DNA of 64,000 nucleotides, from the NCBI GenBank assembly GCA_965153355.1, contig OZ231126.1, positions 72,230,001 to 72,294,000 of the forward strand. The letters run 5' to 3'. Position 1 is the first letter of the stretch. The number at the start of each line of letters is the position of its first letter. The translations under genes and the position numbers were made by a program. Below the pieces are notes generated by a model that was not told where the DNA came from, did no database searches, and worked only from the letters and a program-made list of their open reading frames with translations. Positions 22,691-35,008 of this stretch are shown in pieces. Source of the stretch: Flaccisagitta enflata. Taxonomy: Eukaryota > Chaetognatha > Sagittoidea > Aphragmophora.

Positions 22691-23297
22691 GACTCGGGTT
22701 TTCAATCACCACCGATTTTTGGCGATTTTCCATTTCCACCACCGTTTTTTCCGTTTTTCTCAGTGATTTTTAGTTGCGGACACACACTTTTATATGAGGT
22801 TTTGTTGGTCCGTTGGTCATGCTCGTGTCAAAAATGTGCATAAATGATGATAATGTTAGTGTGTGTAAGCATGGGGTGGGAGAAGGTATGAATTGGGGTT
22901 GCATGCCCCCTGCCCACCCATCAACAATGATATTGGTACCCCCGCGTCACTTGTTATACTGCAGCATCCCCCATTAATTGCTAGCTAAAACTGATCAACA
23001 AAATGTATGTTGTGCACAATCCTTTAGCCTGTTCCCACACACTCTGACGCCATGGTCTAAAGATGAAAAAAAAAAGAAGGAACCATTACAGGAGGTGTGG
23101 AGGGACCAAAATTGAAGCGCCCCCCTTGCAGCTCACACTACTGCTTATCTTCCTCTATTTTGGGTCGTTGTTTATATCTTAGATGAATAAAAATTCTTTC
23201 ACCAAGGTGATTTTAAAAATTCTATACAAAACTTTCATTTTCTCCATTTCTAAAGCTTTTCAAAAAAAAAAACCCAAATTTTAGTATAAATAGTCGC
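22691..23297. other. Interval without a gene
   Basis: Unique AT-rich sequence with a TTTTTCCGTTTTTC pyrimidine patch and poly-A near 23265. Nothing coding was recognised. Confidence 0.45.
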
Positions 23298-23380
23298 AAA
23301 AGCCGTACCTGCTGCCCCTATGTGAGTAAGTGTGGGTGTGTGATGGTGAGAGGGGCAGCGGCCCCGAAGGAGCGGATGAC
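23298..23380 (+). mobile_element. Family B fragment
   Basis: CCGTACCTGCTGCCCC and GAGGGGCAGCGGCCCCGAAGG correspond to the family B head and first stem arm. The right half of the element is missing. Confidence 0.5.
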
Positions 23381-23660
23381 CTATGCTTAGTGTAAGAGCG
23401 ACGGACAGTAAAGAAGAAGACACAAATACAACGAGCGAACGGACAGCAAATAGACCATGTGACAAGCGACAAAAACAGTTGACTAGAAAGGAGCCATTGA
23501 GAGAATCGGTGAGTTCTTGTTCCGACATCGTGAAACGCGGAACAGAATAAAAAGAAATTGTCGGCGATTTGCAATTCGGTTAAGGAGATATCGCGTGTTG
23601 AAAGGAGGAGTTGTTGAGCGTCGGTAGAAGTGATCGAGTGTTGGCGAAAGTAGCTGCGAT

Positions 23661-23793
23661 CGGAAGATTCGTGTTGTCAAGAGGACGATTTGTGTTGTCG
23701 AGGAAGATTCGTGTTGTCAAGAGGACGATTGTGTTGTCAAGAGGACGATTCGTGTTGTCAAGAGGACGATTTGTGTTGTTAAGAGGAGATTTC
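23661..23793. repeat. 21-bp minisatellite upstream of the gag-like gene
   Basis: About five to six units of GTTGTCAAGAGGACGATTCGT with variants (TTTGTGTTGTC, AGGAAGATTCG). It ends about 440 bp before the start codon of the gag-like ORF, so it may lie in its leader or promoter. Further down, GAAATGAGTCA recurs three times at 23855-23910. Confidence 0.88.
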
Positions 23794-24233
23794 TCGACGC
23801 AGTTGCAACGTGGCAAAGTGGATCGTCAATAGAAGGTTGAAAACAGTCAAGTCGCGTTTGAAATGAGTCAAATGTATTTGAAATGAGTCACATGAATTTG
23901 ACATGAGTTGAAATGACACTATAGGGTCGCGTATTGACACATATTTCCGTATGTTCCTACAGCTTAATGGTTTGTTGTTACGCAAATTATACCATTTGGA
24001 GTTTCTTTGGCGAGTTTTCAAGCAGCTTGTAGTTTGTCAGGGCCTAAGCAGCCGGTCGTAAATATAATTAAGATTCTAGCACAATCTGGTTGTTGGTAAA
24101 CACGGCTGTCTTAGAAACTGACTTACGGCGAAGCTATTTGAATTCTGCTAAGTAACGAGAAGCACGAGTCTGGTGGTATGAAAAGAAGTCGGTAAAGTAA
24201 ATACGGTAATGTTGGTAAATGCGGTTTGTAATC

Positions 24234-26108
24234 ATGGCATCAACAGCTGGAATAGATTACTCTGGTGAGCGCGGTAAAAGGCGCCTTTTGTTTGATGTAA
24301 AGAGATCGATGGATGATTTTGTATCAGTACACGGCAAGGCCGAAAAGTCGCAGGAAGTGTCAGACAAGCTTCACGCTAATGATCTAAGGAAGATTTTGTG
24401 CCAGGAAGCTGAGCAGCTGCGTCAGCATTTTCCTGAACCTACGCAAGAGGCTGAGGTGAAAGCAGTTCTTGATGAGGTGGCCAGGGTCATTGGAGAGCGA
24501 ACTGACTTCCACACTCCTTGTGAGGAGGAAGAAAGAACGAACTCCCAGGAGCCACTCTCATCAAGCACAGCTGAAGCCTCAGACTCAGACGCTCATGGCG
24601 ATGGACCAGCTGGAGCATCTGGTCACGTGACCGCAGCACAAGGATCGAACATAGGTCATGAGCCAGCAGCTGCCAAAAACGCCCATATCTCATCAGATAG
24701 CTCGCCAGAAATTAACCAGCTTGCAAGCGCGCTAGATGGCGCTATTTTGGCTTACCAGGACGCATTGGGTGGCGATGGTGACGCTAGTCAGGTTGCTGAA
24801 CGAAAAAGTGTAATGATAAACAGTCTCACACAAGTACAAAGGGTTGTTCAGGATTTGACACAGCATGACCGATTGGTTGAAATGATCAAAATAGCCGCTG
24901 TATTGATCGACGGAGTTTCTCTTTCAAGTTCAGTTCCCACAGATGACGCTCGAAATACAAACGCTGAATTGGAGATACAGAAGCAGCAGTCCGATGCAGC
25001 GATCAAAGACCTGGAGGGACAGGTGCAGAACTCAAGACAGCAGGTGCGTGAATTGGAAGACAAGGTGCGAGAAATGTCAGATCAACGATCGGGTTTCGAA
25101 TCCCAGTTACGAGACGTAGAGAAAAAGTTGTTTGACTCACAACAGAAGGCGATAGATTTGGAAGATGAGGCAAACGTTAAGCATCAGCGATTTGTTAATG
25201 AATGTCGGTTGAGGATGCATGGTGAAACCAAGATTACTGAGTTGGAGGGAAAAGTTAAACAACTGCAGATGCAGATTGAAACCCAGTCAGTCCGTCAGTC
25301 TTGTACTGCTTCTGCCGCCTCAGCTAACATGGCAAATTCGCTTTTGCGTCCCAGTTACATGACATCTAATTCTCCATCTGCACCTGTCGGTTTGTCAGCC
25401 TCAGCACCTGTTTTTTCACAAGGAGTGTCCCCAACGACATTTATGTCCACTCCATTTCCGGCAGCTCTCAGTCAGTCAGTGCCGGTCATAACAGCGTCAA
25501 ATCACGCTGTTCCACCTCAAATGAGCTTTTCTGGTCAGGCACCTGTCAGTCAACCCAGCTATGCAGTAGATGCAGCTACACAGTCGCTTATTGCCATTCA
25601 AACGCAATCTCATGCTTATCAGATGTTGGTGCAAAAGCGCCCTAAACACAAGTACACGGGAGACAATAAGCATATTGATTTCGAGTCTTTCTTGAATCAG
25701 TGTGAAGCCCTCATGAAAATTCCCGGCGCCGACGATCAGATGAAATTGAGTGAACTTCCGTTTTGGTTCCCAGGCACGGCCAGTTTGATCATAGACAGGT
25801 ATGTTGGAGAAAATGACGCCACTCAGGCATTGTCCGAAGCTTTCCGTGCCTTAAAGAGAGAATTTGGCAGGAAAAGGTTGACCGCTAAGCAGATGCTCCT
25901 TGAGACATTGCAAGGTGAGAAATTCAATGAGCGAAATTTCTCTCAAATCAAAACCTTTATCCTCGGGTTAGAGAAAATTTACAAAATCGCGGAGGAAACA
26001 AAGCGTGAGGATTCATTCAATTTGCCTGAGACTATCAATGAGATTATCAGGTCAAAATTGCCGCATAATCAAATTTCATATTTTAGGCCACAGCTGCAAT
26101 TTTTGTAA
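24234..26108 (+). CDS. Gag-like protein of BEL/Pao retrotransposon type, no pol
   Basis: An intact 624-codon frame. A Met five codons upstream (24219) is in frame but in poor context (T at -3, C at +4). The Met at 24234 has A at -3 and G at +4 (ATCATGG), so I chose it. Counting from the upstream Met, residues 1-160 are acidic and Ser/Ala-rich. About 248-355 is a strong coiled coil with heptads (for example VRELEDKVREMSDQ), and 360-455 is Ser/Pro/Ala/Gln-rich. Residues 478-615 look like the DUF1759 gag domain of BEL/Pao elements: KYTGDNKHIDFESFLNQ, KLSELPFWFPGTASLII, ALSEAFRALKREFGRKR. By family knowledge this domain mediates capsid-type assembly. The frame stops just after it. No zinc knuckle, protease, RT or integrase follows, and no LTR pair was found. 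It is either a truncated retroelement with an undamaged gag or a captured gag gene. Confidence 0.75.
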   Translation: MASTAGIDYSGERGKRRLLFDVKRSMDDFVSVHGKAEKSQEVSDKLHANDLRKILCQEAEQLRQHFPEPTQEAEVKAVLDEVARVIGERTDFHTPCEEEERTNSQEPLSSSTAEASDSDAHGDGPAGASGHVTAAQGSNIGHEPAAAKNAHISSDSSPEINQLASALDGAILAYQDALGGDGDASQVAERKSVMINSLTQVQRVVQDLTQHDRLVEMIKIAAVLIDGVSLSSSVPTDDARNTNAELEIQKQQSDAAIKDLEGQVQNSRQQVRELEDKVREMSDQRSGFESQLRDVEKKLFDSQQKAIDLEDEANVKHQRFVNECRLRMHGETKITELEGKVKQLQMQIETQSVRQSCTASAASANMANSLLRPSYMTSNSPSAPVGLSASAPVFSQGVSPTTFMSTPFPAALSQSVPVITASNHAVPPQMSFSGQAPVSQPSYAVDAATQSLIAIQTQSHAYQMLVQKRPKHKYTGDNKHIDFESFLNQCEALMKIPGADDQMKLSELPFWFPGTASLIIDRYVGENDATQALSEAFRALKREFGRKRLTAKQMLLETLQGEKFNERNFSQIKTFILGLEKIYKIAEETKREDSFNLPETINEIIRSKLPHNQISYFRPQLQFL

Positions 26109-26441
26109 CGGTGACTAAAAAAATGAAAATGTTATTCATTCTTAAAACCATATAGTGCGACCTATCAAATGAAAGGGAATAAGATCAGGATTGAGAATAT
26201 GCTGTCAAAAAATTAGTCAGACTAACCTGCAAAGTTATCCATGTATAATTAAGCTACAAATTATGAATTTTCTACTTTTTTTCAAAATGCGCTCTAGGGA
26301 AGATTTTCAACTGGATAGTTCTTGATTTTTATGCTCATGACCAACACAAAAATGCAGAAAAACCCAGAGTGATATCATTCTTGTCACGAATCCTCTGTCA
26401 GAAAGCAGTGTGCTTCACTCATTCATTCGTCTCTCTACTGA
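26109..26441. other. Region downstream of the gag-like gene, no pol
   Basis: AT-rich sequence with stops in all frames. I found no continuation of the retroelement, no zinc-knuckle motif and no AATAAA immediately downstream. Confidence 0.5.
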
Positions 26442-26504
26442 TTGCTTCATTCGATCATCCAATCAATCATTCATTCGCTTATTCGATCATCAAATCGCAT
26501 CCAT

Positions 26505-26770
<266 letters not shown>

Positions 26771-26861
26771 GATAAAAAGATAAAAGTGACAGACAAAAAG
26801 ACATTTCCACGGATGTACGTACATTCCGTCAGGGAAATAAGGGTTATTCAAGTCTTACCTT

Positions 26862-27124
<263 letters not shown>

Positions 27125-27130
27125 CATCAG

Positions 27131-27325
27131 AAACAACAACGATGGGATGATCAACAATGCGGCGTTGGTGCTTTGGTGAGTCTCATCGACAAAGTTCAAG
27201 ACAAGGAAGCAAGGAAGCCAAATAATGTCCAGTTTCACAATGTGTCCCACGATGAGGTCCCAGAACTGTATTCCGTTTGCCTCATTTCAGCCGATTGGAA
27301 GCCCAGGAGATATCCAAGAGGATGA
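27131..27325 (+). other. Possible coding exon after the TC tract
   Basis: Following CTTTCATCAG, a frame of 64 codons ends with TGA at 27323-27325 and reads like ordinary protein: WDDQQCGVGALVSLIDKVQD and NVQFHNVSHDEVPELYSVCL. The TC tract would serve as an extreme polypyrimidine tract. A good donor sequence (TTTG|GTGAGT) at 27175 would instead give a 45-nt exon. No family recognised. The minus strand is also open here, which weakens the case. Confidence 0.25.
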
Positions 27326-27369
27326 GGAGGAGGAGGAGGAAGAGGAGAAGGAGGAGGAGGAGAAGCAGA
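27318..27369. repeat. GAG/GAA purine trinucleotide tract
   Basis: GAGGAGGAGGAAGAGGAGAAG-type run directly after the possible exon. Confidence 0.85.
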
Positions 27370-27420
27370 AGATATCCTTAATATATTCCTGAATCGTGAT
27401 GGACCCAAATTATATGCAAT

Positions 27421-27758
27421 GTGCTAAAGCCCGGTCTTCTTTTTCTGTCTGCCTGTCTACCTGTCTGCCTGCCTTTCTTTCCTGTTAGCCTGCCTGTTAT
27501 GTATGAAAGCCCGGTCTTTTTTTCTGTCTGCCTGTCTACCTGTCTGCCTGCCTTTCTTCCTGTTAGCCTGCCTGTTATGTGCAAAAGCCCGGTCTTCTTT
27601 TTCTGTCTGCCTGTCTACCTGTCTGCCTGCCTTTCTTCCTGTTAGCCTGCCTGTTATGTGCAAAAGCCCGGTCTTCTTTTTCTGTCTGCCTGTCTACCTG
27701 TCTGCCTGCCTTTCTTCCTGTTAGCCTGCCTGTTATGTGCAAAAGCCCGGTCTTTTTT
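27421..27758. repeat. 79-bp minisatellite, four-plus copies
   Basis: AAAGCCCGGTCTT recurs at 27426, 27506, 27584, 27663 and 27742 (steps of 80, 78, 79 and 79). Each unit contains CTGTCTGCCTGTCTACC and GTTAGCCTGCCTGTTATG. The Cys/Leu/Pro frames are repeat translations. Confidence 0.94.
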
Positions 27759-28661
27759 TTTCATCTCGTGCCTGTCTGTGAGTACATGTGCTTGTCTGGC
27801 AGGTGCCCACGTTTGTAATTGGGTGTGTTCTTGCGTTCCCTAACTGCCAACAATATCAAGATTGACTCCCCTGTTCCTGGCCTGAATGCCCATCACTAAT
27901 CTTTATTTTCCGCTGCTTCTCAGCCTATCTGCCTTCTTGCGCATCTGTTTGTCTGCAAGCTACTAAAGCTAGTTTGGAGTAGTCAAAAATTAAAAAGATA
28001 TTTTTACCATTTTTTAAGTTGTGATGTTAGCAAATAGGGTTAAATGCACTAAATTCAATGTTTATTGGCCTTTTTATTTTTGTTTTCAGTAAAATCATCA
28101 TTTTCCTTCATTGGAAATGCAAAATTTGGATTAAAATTCAGACCATACCTTCCAAGCAACATCTACCAACATCACCTAAAATTTCATGTGGTAGTCAGTA
28201 AGATGCATTTGCTTACGCAAATTAGCCGATTAGACTAATTTGCACATTAGAACTCAACCTTTGAAAGGCAGGCCGCAATGAGCCGCAAGGAGAAAATCTA
28301 TGAGGTAAACGGCATTCAATTACATGTCCGATTTAGTTTCTTTGATAGAAATTCCAGATACTTACAGGAAAATTCAGACTTTGTTTGACAAAAAAATAAT
28401 GCAGACAAATCAATCCCACTCCCGTTGGCTACCAAAGCTGTCATCTTTTTGTTGCCTGCCAGCCTGTCTATGTTGTCTAACTATTTGTTTTCCTACCCGC
28501 CTGTCTCTCTGCTTGTTTACCCTCCTGCCCATCTTCCTGCCTTTTTTTCTGCCTTTTTTTTTTCTGCCTGTTTTTTTTTTTTTTTTTTTTTTTTTGCCTT
28601 TTTTCCTGCCTGTTTTCCCACAACGCATCAAAGTCGGTCTCTTCTCTGTTGCTCGCCTTTT
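27759..28661. other. No gene; CTG-rich patches and a poly-T run
   Basis: Unique sequence with a T/C-rich, CTGCC-containing stretch at 28445-28620 and a poly-T run at about 28570-28596. Nothing coding was recognised. Confidence 0.5.
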
Positions 28662-29002
28662 CAGTCAATAGACAAAACACTGTAGGTGTATACATCATAC
28701 CGTTAACTTTGGTTCAATTTTTTTAAAAATAAACAAAATATGGTATGCAATAACTAGGGGTTGAAATTACACCCAGCAGTAATCTTACAAATTGAAATTT
28801 TACAGCCGGCTGTTATTCTTACAACTAATTGTTGCAAACAATATTTTGTTCAGTACGGCCGGCTGTAATTTTTCTATTTATAATATTACAGCCAAGTGTA
28901 ATTTCAACTACCAGTTATTGCATACAATATCTAATTATCAAAAAAATTGGATCAAAGTTAACGATATCGTATATGCACCTATAGTGTTTTGTCCATTGAC
29001 TG
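28662..29002. mobile_element. Fold-back (inverted-repeat) element
   Basis: The left end CAGTCAATAGACAAAACAC pairs with the right end GTGTTTTGTCCATTGACTG. Pairing continues inward through GTAGGTGTATAC, GTTAACTTTG and TGCAATAACT to a GCCGGCTGTAAT core. Arms are about 150 bp. No coding capacity. No target duplication was recognised, so the superfamily is unknown. Confidence 0.85.
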
Positions 29003-29095
29003 TTTTCTTGCATCTAGATCATTGGTATTTCCTCAAACTGTCCTTTACCACCACCGCCTCCTCACCTCAAATAATTCTTTCTGAGACACAAACAC

Positions 29096-30751
<1,656 letters not shown>

Positions 30752-31258
30752 ACCAATTCATCCAAGGATCACACACATGGTCAGCGGTACCCGTTGCCCT
30801 GCTTGAGGTGTTTGGGTGATAAGGTGAGGTGAGAGAAGGGCAGTGGCTCAAAGGGCCAATGTCCTGTAGAACACAAGGGTGAATTTCCATATGTCCCAGG
30901 AAGAGGTGAGTGGGTCCGAGAGGGCCTGATCATGCTCAGAGGTTTAAGTTCAGGCATAAGTTATCTGGATTGGGGCTCTAGACCTATTAGGGTTAGATTC
31001 AGCCCTGTGAGAACTGAATTTAGGCCTGTGAGGGCTGATCAAAGGCTAATGAGTGCTAATTTCAGCGAGCTGCGAGCTGATTTTTGACCTGTGAGGCCTG
31101 ATCCAGGGTAGTGAAGGCTGATTTTAACCTTGTGACAGGTGATTTCAGGTCAGAGAGAGCTAAATTCCGGTCTGAGAGGGCTGTTTCTTGACCTGAGAGG
31201 GGTGATTTCGGGCCTGCGAAGACTACTTTCTAGCCTTAACAAGCCGCTGCTAAAAAAA
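30752..31258 (+). mobile_element. Family B element, degraded 3' end
   Basis: The head AACCAATTCATCCAAGGATC, GGTCAGCGGTACCCGTTGCC and first stem arm (GGGCAGTGGCTCAAAGGGCC) are intact. The body has about 12 units of CTGTGAGGGCTGATTT type. The 3' stem is reduced to AAGCCGCTGCT followed by A residues, and the GGAC tract is missing. Confidence 0.7.
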
Positions 31259-31498
31259 TCAGGGTATTTGCCCTTTATTGTCTCGTTCTCGCCTCATTCT
31301 CGTATCAACTGACAATTTCATCCTGACAGGAATCCGTAATGAGTGAAAATCAAGTAAAGAATCACGATAAAAAAAAGACAATGGTAAAACGCAAAAATGG
31401 CAAATTACTATGATAGACAGAGTTCAATGACAACTCTCTTCTATTTCTCTGTCTCTTTTCTTTTCTTTTCCTTTTTTTTTTTTCTTTTTTTTTTTTCC
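31259..31498. other. No gene; T-rich tract
   Basis: Short unique interval that ends in a TTTTC/T run (31448-31500) abutting the next element. Confidence 0.45.
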
Positions 31499-31665
31499 TT
31501 TAGTCACGGACAAGCAACTCTAGAACTTGACATGTCGGTCAGTTGGTAAGTCGGTTGGTCACATTTTTGAATTGCCCCTTTCTAACAGAATACGAGTGGT
31601 TTTTTTTACTATTCCGCTCCTGCCCACCCGTCCGCGACTGGGGGGAGGATGTATACGGCCTTGTT
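31499..31665 (-). mobile_element. Family A element
   Basis: Read on the minus strand: head AACAAGGCCGTATACATCC, a CAGTCGCGGACGGGTGGGC segment, GGAGCGGAATAG, then ACCAACCGAC and a degraded tail stem (AGAGTTGCTTGTCCGTGACT). The + strand T run at the left is the A run of the tail. Confidence 0.72.
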
Positions 31666-31814
31666 TTTTCATGTTTCTCCACGCAAGTTTTTTCTATTCG
31701 GTGGGTCTCATTTTGTGATGCGAATATTTGCATAGGATGGATTCATGGAGTCTCATTTTATATTTGAGATTTAACCCGATGCACAAAATTGATATAAAGT
31801 TAGACATTGTTTGT

Positions 31815-32196
31815 GGGCAGCGGCCCCAAAGGGGTTGAAGTCCTGCAGAACACAGGGGCACTTTTGTTCGTTTGTCTGTCCGTTCGTTTGTCCGTTTGTC
31901 CGTTTGTTCGTCTGTCCATCCCCCCAGACCCTCTCAGGCCTGAAATCTGCCCTATCAGGCCTGAAATCTACCCTCTCAGGCCTGAAATCTGCCCTCAGGC
32001 TTGCAATCTGTCCTCTCAGGCCTTAAATCTGCCCTCCCAAGCTTGATTGGGCAAATGTCGGACCTGATAAGGCAGATTTCAGGCCTGATAGGGCAGATAT
32101 CAGGCCTGAGAGAGCCTGGGGGAGATGGACGGACGGACAAACAGATGGACGGATGAACAAAAGTCCCCTTGTGTTCTGCAGGACTTCGTCCCCTGC
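31815..32196. mobile_element. Family B element, palindromic, without head
   Basis: Both stem-loop arms are present (GGGCAGCGGCCCC...; ...TGCAGGACTTCGTCCCC). GTCC repeats follow the left arm, GGAC repeats precede the right one, and between them lie CAGGCCTGAAATCTGCCCT units on the left and their complement on the right. The whole copy can fold on itself. The right arm is cut short before GGCCGCTGCCC. Confidence 0.75.
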
Positions 32197-32315
32197 TTCA
32201 ACACATGGATGTATGACAACTTTGACATGGGACGTCCAAAACAGTCGGTCATCAAATGGAGACTGTGTTAGAGTTCCCATTTTCCCCATTTCCAAACCCT
32301 CAAATTCAAACACCC

Positions 32316-32382
32316 CTCTTTGTTTGTTTGTTTGTTTGTTTGTTTGTTTGTTTGTTTGTTTGTTTGTTTGTTTGTTTGTTTG
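32316..32382. repeat. (TTTG)n microsatellite
   Basis: About 16 TTTG units. The frame reading Cys-Leu-Phe-Val is an artefact. Confidence 0.95.
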
Positions 32383-32567
32383 CCCCGTCTTAAGAATACA
32401 GCTGAGCTTTGCTGGAGCGCATGTCACGGGACTAGGCTATATTTTGCCTTTTGGTGAATATGTTTTTCAATCCTTTCTTATCAATATCAGTTAGAAATAG
32501 GAGCCAATATGAACTAGATGTTAATTGAATTTACTTTAATGGTGGAAGAAAACCCACTACGACCACC

Positions 32568-32818
32568 ACACCTTGATCTGGGGGCTGAGAAAAACCCGAG
32601 ATGAATCTCAATAGCTTAAATTACATGAAAAGCATACTTCTAGTTGCCCCAGTGAGATGAAATTTTACATGACGAAAGCCGATGGTTTTGCAGAGCTTCA
32701 GTTAAAATTTCATCTCACTGGGTTAACTAGAAGTATGCTTTTCATGTAAATTAAGCTATTGAAACATGCTAGATTCATCTCGGGTTTTTCTCAGCCCCCA
32801 GATCAAGGTGCACCACTA
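32568..32818. mobile_element. Fold-back element
   Basis: CACCTTGATCTGGGGGCTG...AGAAGTATGC-type arms: the left arm runs 32568-32678 and the right 32701-32818, ending CAGCCCCCAGATCAAGGTG, with a loop of only about 22 bp. The right arm carries a 7-base extra piece (AACATGC) near 32765. Non-coding. Confidence 0.88.
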
Positions 32819-33016
32819 CCAATACCACCGAGTGTCACATTGCCTCTCGGACTGACCCCATAACCTGGTCACCCTCTGAACCAGTCACCTTTGAGCCCTG
32901 ACAAACAATTCAATCTGGGCTTGGACTTTTCGCTCTCAGTTTGGATTTTTCCTTCCATGTGGTAATTGGGATGAATAAAGCATTGCATTAAACGGCATAA
33001 ATGAAGATCTTATTGG

Positions 33017-33674
33017 TTTTTGTATTATATTTAAACAGGTCACTCAAGGGCAATATGTGGTCAGCGATACCCGTTGCCCTGCCTTGCATGATTGTGAATT
33101 GGAGTGAGGGGAAGCAGGGCAGCGCCCCCTAAGGGGACAAAGTCCTGTAGAACACAGGGGGACTTTCGTTTGTCCATTTGTCCATTCGTTCGTTCATTTG
33201 TGCGTCCCCCCCAGGCCCTCTCAGGCCTGAAATCTGCCCTCTTAGGCCTTAAATCTATCCTCTCAGGCCTGAAATATGCCCTCTCAGGCCTGATTTCTCA
33301 GGGCTTGAATCTGCCCTCTCAGGCCTGAAATCTGCCCTCTCAGGCCCGCTCAGGCCCTCTCAGGCCCTCTTGGGCCTGAAAGCTGTCCTCTCAGATTCAA
33401 GGCCTGAGAGGGCAGATTTCAGGCCTGAGAGGTGAGATTTCAGCCCTGAGAGGGCAGATTTCAGGCCTGAGAGGGCCTGGGGGGGACGGACGGACAAACA
33501 AATGAACGGACGGACGGACAAACAAAAGTCCCCCTGTGTTTTACAGGACTTCGTCCCCTTAGGGGGCGCTGCCCTGCTTCCCCTCACTCCAATTCACAAT
33601 CATGCAAAGCAGGGCAACGGGTATCGCTGACCACATATTGCCCTTGAGTGACCTGTTTAAATATAATACAAACG
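33017..33674. mobile_element. Family B element, full-length palindrome
   Basis: Head, stem-loop arm and repeat body are mirrored end to end: TTTGTATTATATTTAAACAG at the left is answered by CTGTTTAAATATAATACAAA at the right. Arms of about 150 bp pair almost perfectly, including GGTCAGCGATACCCGTTGCC, and the GGCCTGAGAGGGCAGATTTC units also face each other around a centre near 33345. A single strand could fold into one hairpin of about 330 bp. Both ends carry heads, unlike ordinary copies. Confidence 0.85.
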
Positions 33675-33759
33675 ATGGTCGCTAAGTCAGTGGAAAATGG
33701 CAACTTATTGCAACAATTAAAAACGAACTTTTGTCATGGAAGTCACACACATTTGTATT

Positions 33760-34238
33760 CAGGGGCGTATTTGAGCCCAAATTTTTGGGGCAGCTAGCCA
33801 AAATCTGTGTCCCAACGAGTCTTGTGTCCCAATGATTTTTTATTACCTATGTAGCTAATTATGCAACTAATATTACTAATTAGTGTTGCTTTTTATATAA
33901 CTATTGTGTTATCATACAAAAGGTAGTCCTGCTTTACTGCAATGTAAAATGTTTTCTATTCAAAGCATAAACAAGCCCAAGGATGTTTTTTTTTCATATG
34001 ACATTGATATTGTCAAAAATTTTGTAACATTTGGAGGCTTGGAGCATTGTACGTTTCGCCTCTTGGGGGTTAAATGGAAATGTTTTCTATCAGACATTTT
34101 TCAAGAAAATTTCAAATTTGTGGTGATTTGGTTGATAAAGAAGGTCGAGAGCATCAACCTAGACAACTAAATAAAAGTGGTCGAGGCTCTGTAGATCGGT
34201 CCCATAAAACCCCATTGTATTACAGCTGTAAACATTTC

Positions 34239-34298
<60 letters not shown>

Positions 34299-34375
34299 CG
34301 TGTCCCAATGAGGTTTGTGCCCCAACAAAAAGGGCAGCAGCTGCTGCCCCTGACGCCCCATCAAATACGCCCCTG
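33760..34375. mobile_element. hAT-type non-autonomous transposon with perfect target duplication
   Basis: Ends CAGGGGCGTATTTGA and TCAAATACGCCCCTG are inverted. They are flanked by identical 8-bp TTTGTATT (33752-33759 and 34376-34383), the 8-bp duplication expected for the hAT superfamily. The 616-bp interior has no transposase. It contains GTGTCCCAACGAG and GTGTCCCAATGAGG motifs near the ends, a GGGCAGC / GCTGCCC pairing, and a (CT)n run at 34241-34294. Confidence 0.88.
34241..34294. repeat. (CT)n microsatellite inside the hAT-type element
   Basis: About 54 bp of CT, so the tract either grew after insertion or travelled with the element. Confidence 0.93.
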
Positions 34376-34612
34376 TTTGTATTAATTGACAACAATTTGA
34401 GTCTTATGACTGTAATTTGAGTCAAACAGCTACAATTAGTAACCAGTATGTGACTTCGATAATGAACTTGGGGATGAAATTTCAGTCAATTTTAGTTAAG
34501 TCGTTGTTTTAGTCAAGTATTGGAAGTAGAAACTACCCGAAAACAAATGAAAAAGAAATAGAACAGGGAAAAGTTTTTTTTCAACAACGCTTCGGGATCG
34601 GAGCCGCAGTCC

Positions 34613-35008
34613 AAACCAGTCATCCAAGGATCGCACATGGTCAGCGGTACCCGATGCCCTGCTTAGAGTGATCAACTGAAGAAGTGGATTGAGAGCGGGC
34701 TGAGGTCCTGTAGGACGCAAGGTTGAATTTCAAGACAAGCTTAGATCAGAGGGCATATTTCAGGCCTCAGATGACTGACATAGGTCATCGAAGAATCTGG
34801 AAGGCAGATTTGAGGTCTGGGGGGCAGGCTTGAGGCCTGGCCCTGGGAGGACTAATTTGAGGCCTGGAAGGGCTAATTTGAGGGCTTGGAGGGCAGCAAT
34901 CAGGTCTGAGATTGTTGATTTAAGGCTAAAATAGCCATGGGGAGATTGATATCTAGAGAGTCACCCCTATGTTCTACAGGACAACGGCCCTTTGCAGCCG
35001 CTCCCCCC
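34613..35008 (+). mobile_element. Family B element, damaged left stem
   Basis: Head AACCAGTCATCCAAGGATCG and GGTCAGCGGTACCCGATGCC, then a shortened left arm (GAGCGGGCTGAGGTCCTG). The body is GAGGCCTGGAGGGCTAATTT units, and the right arm reads ACAGGACAACGGCCCTTTGC. The GGAC tract is absent. Confidence 0.75.

Noticed and set aside
23390-24233. 5' LTR for the gag-like gene
   Set aside because: No copy of this interval was found downstream of the gene, so no LTR pair can be defined.
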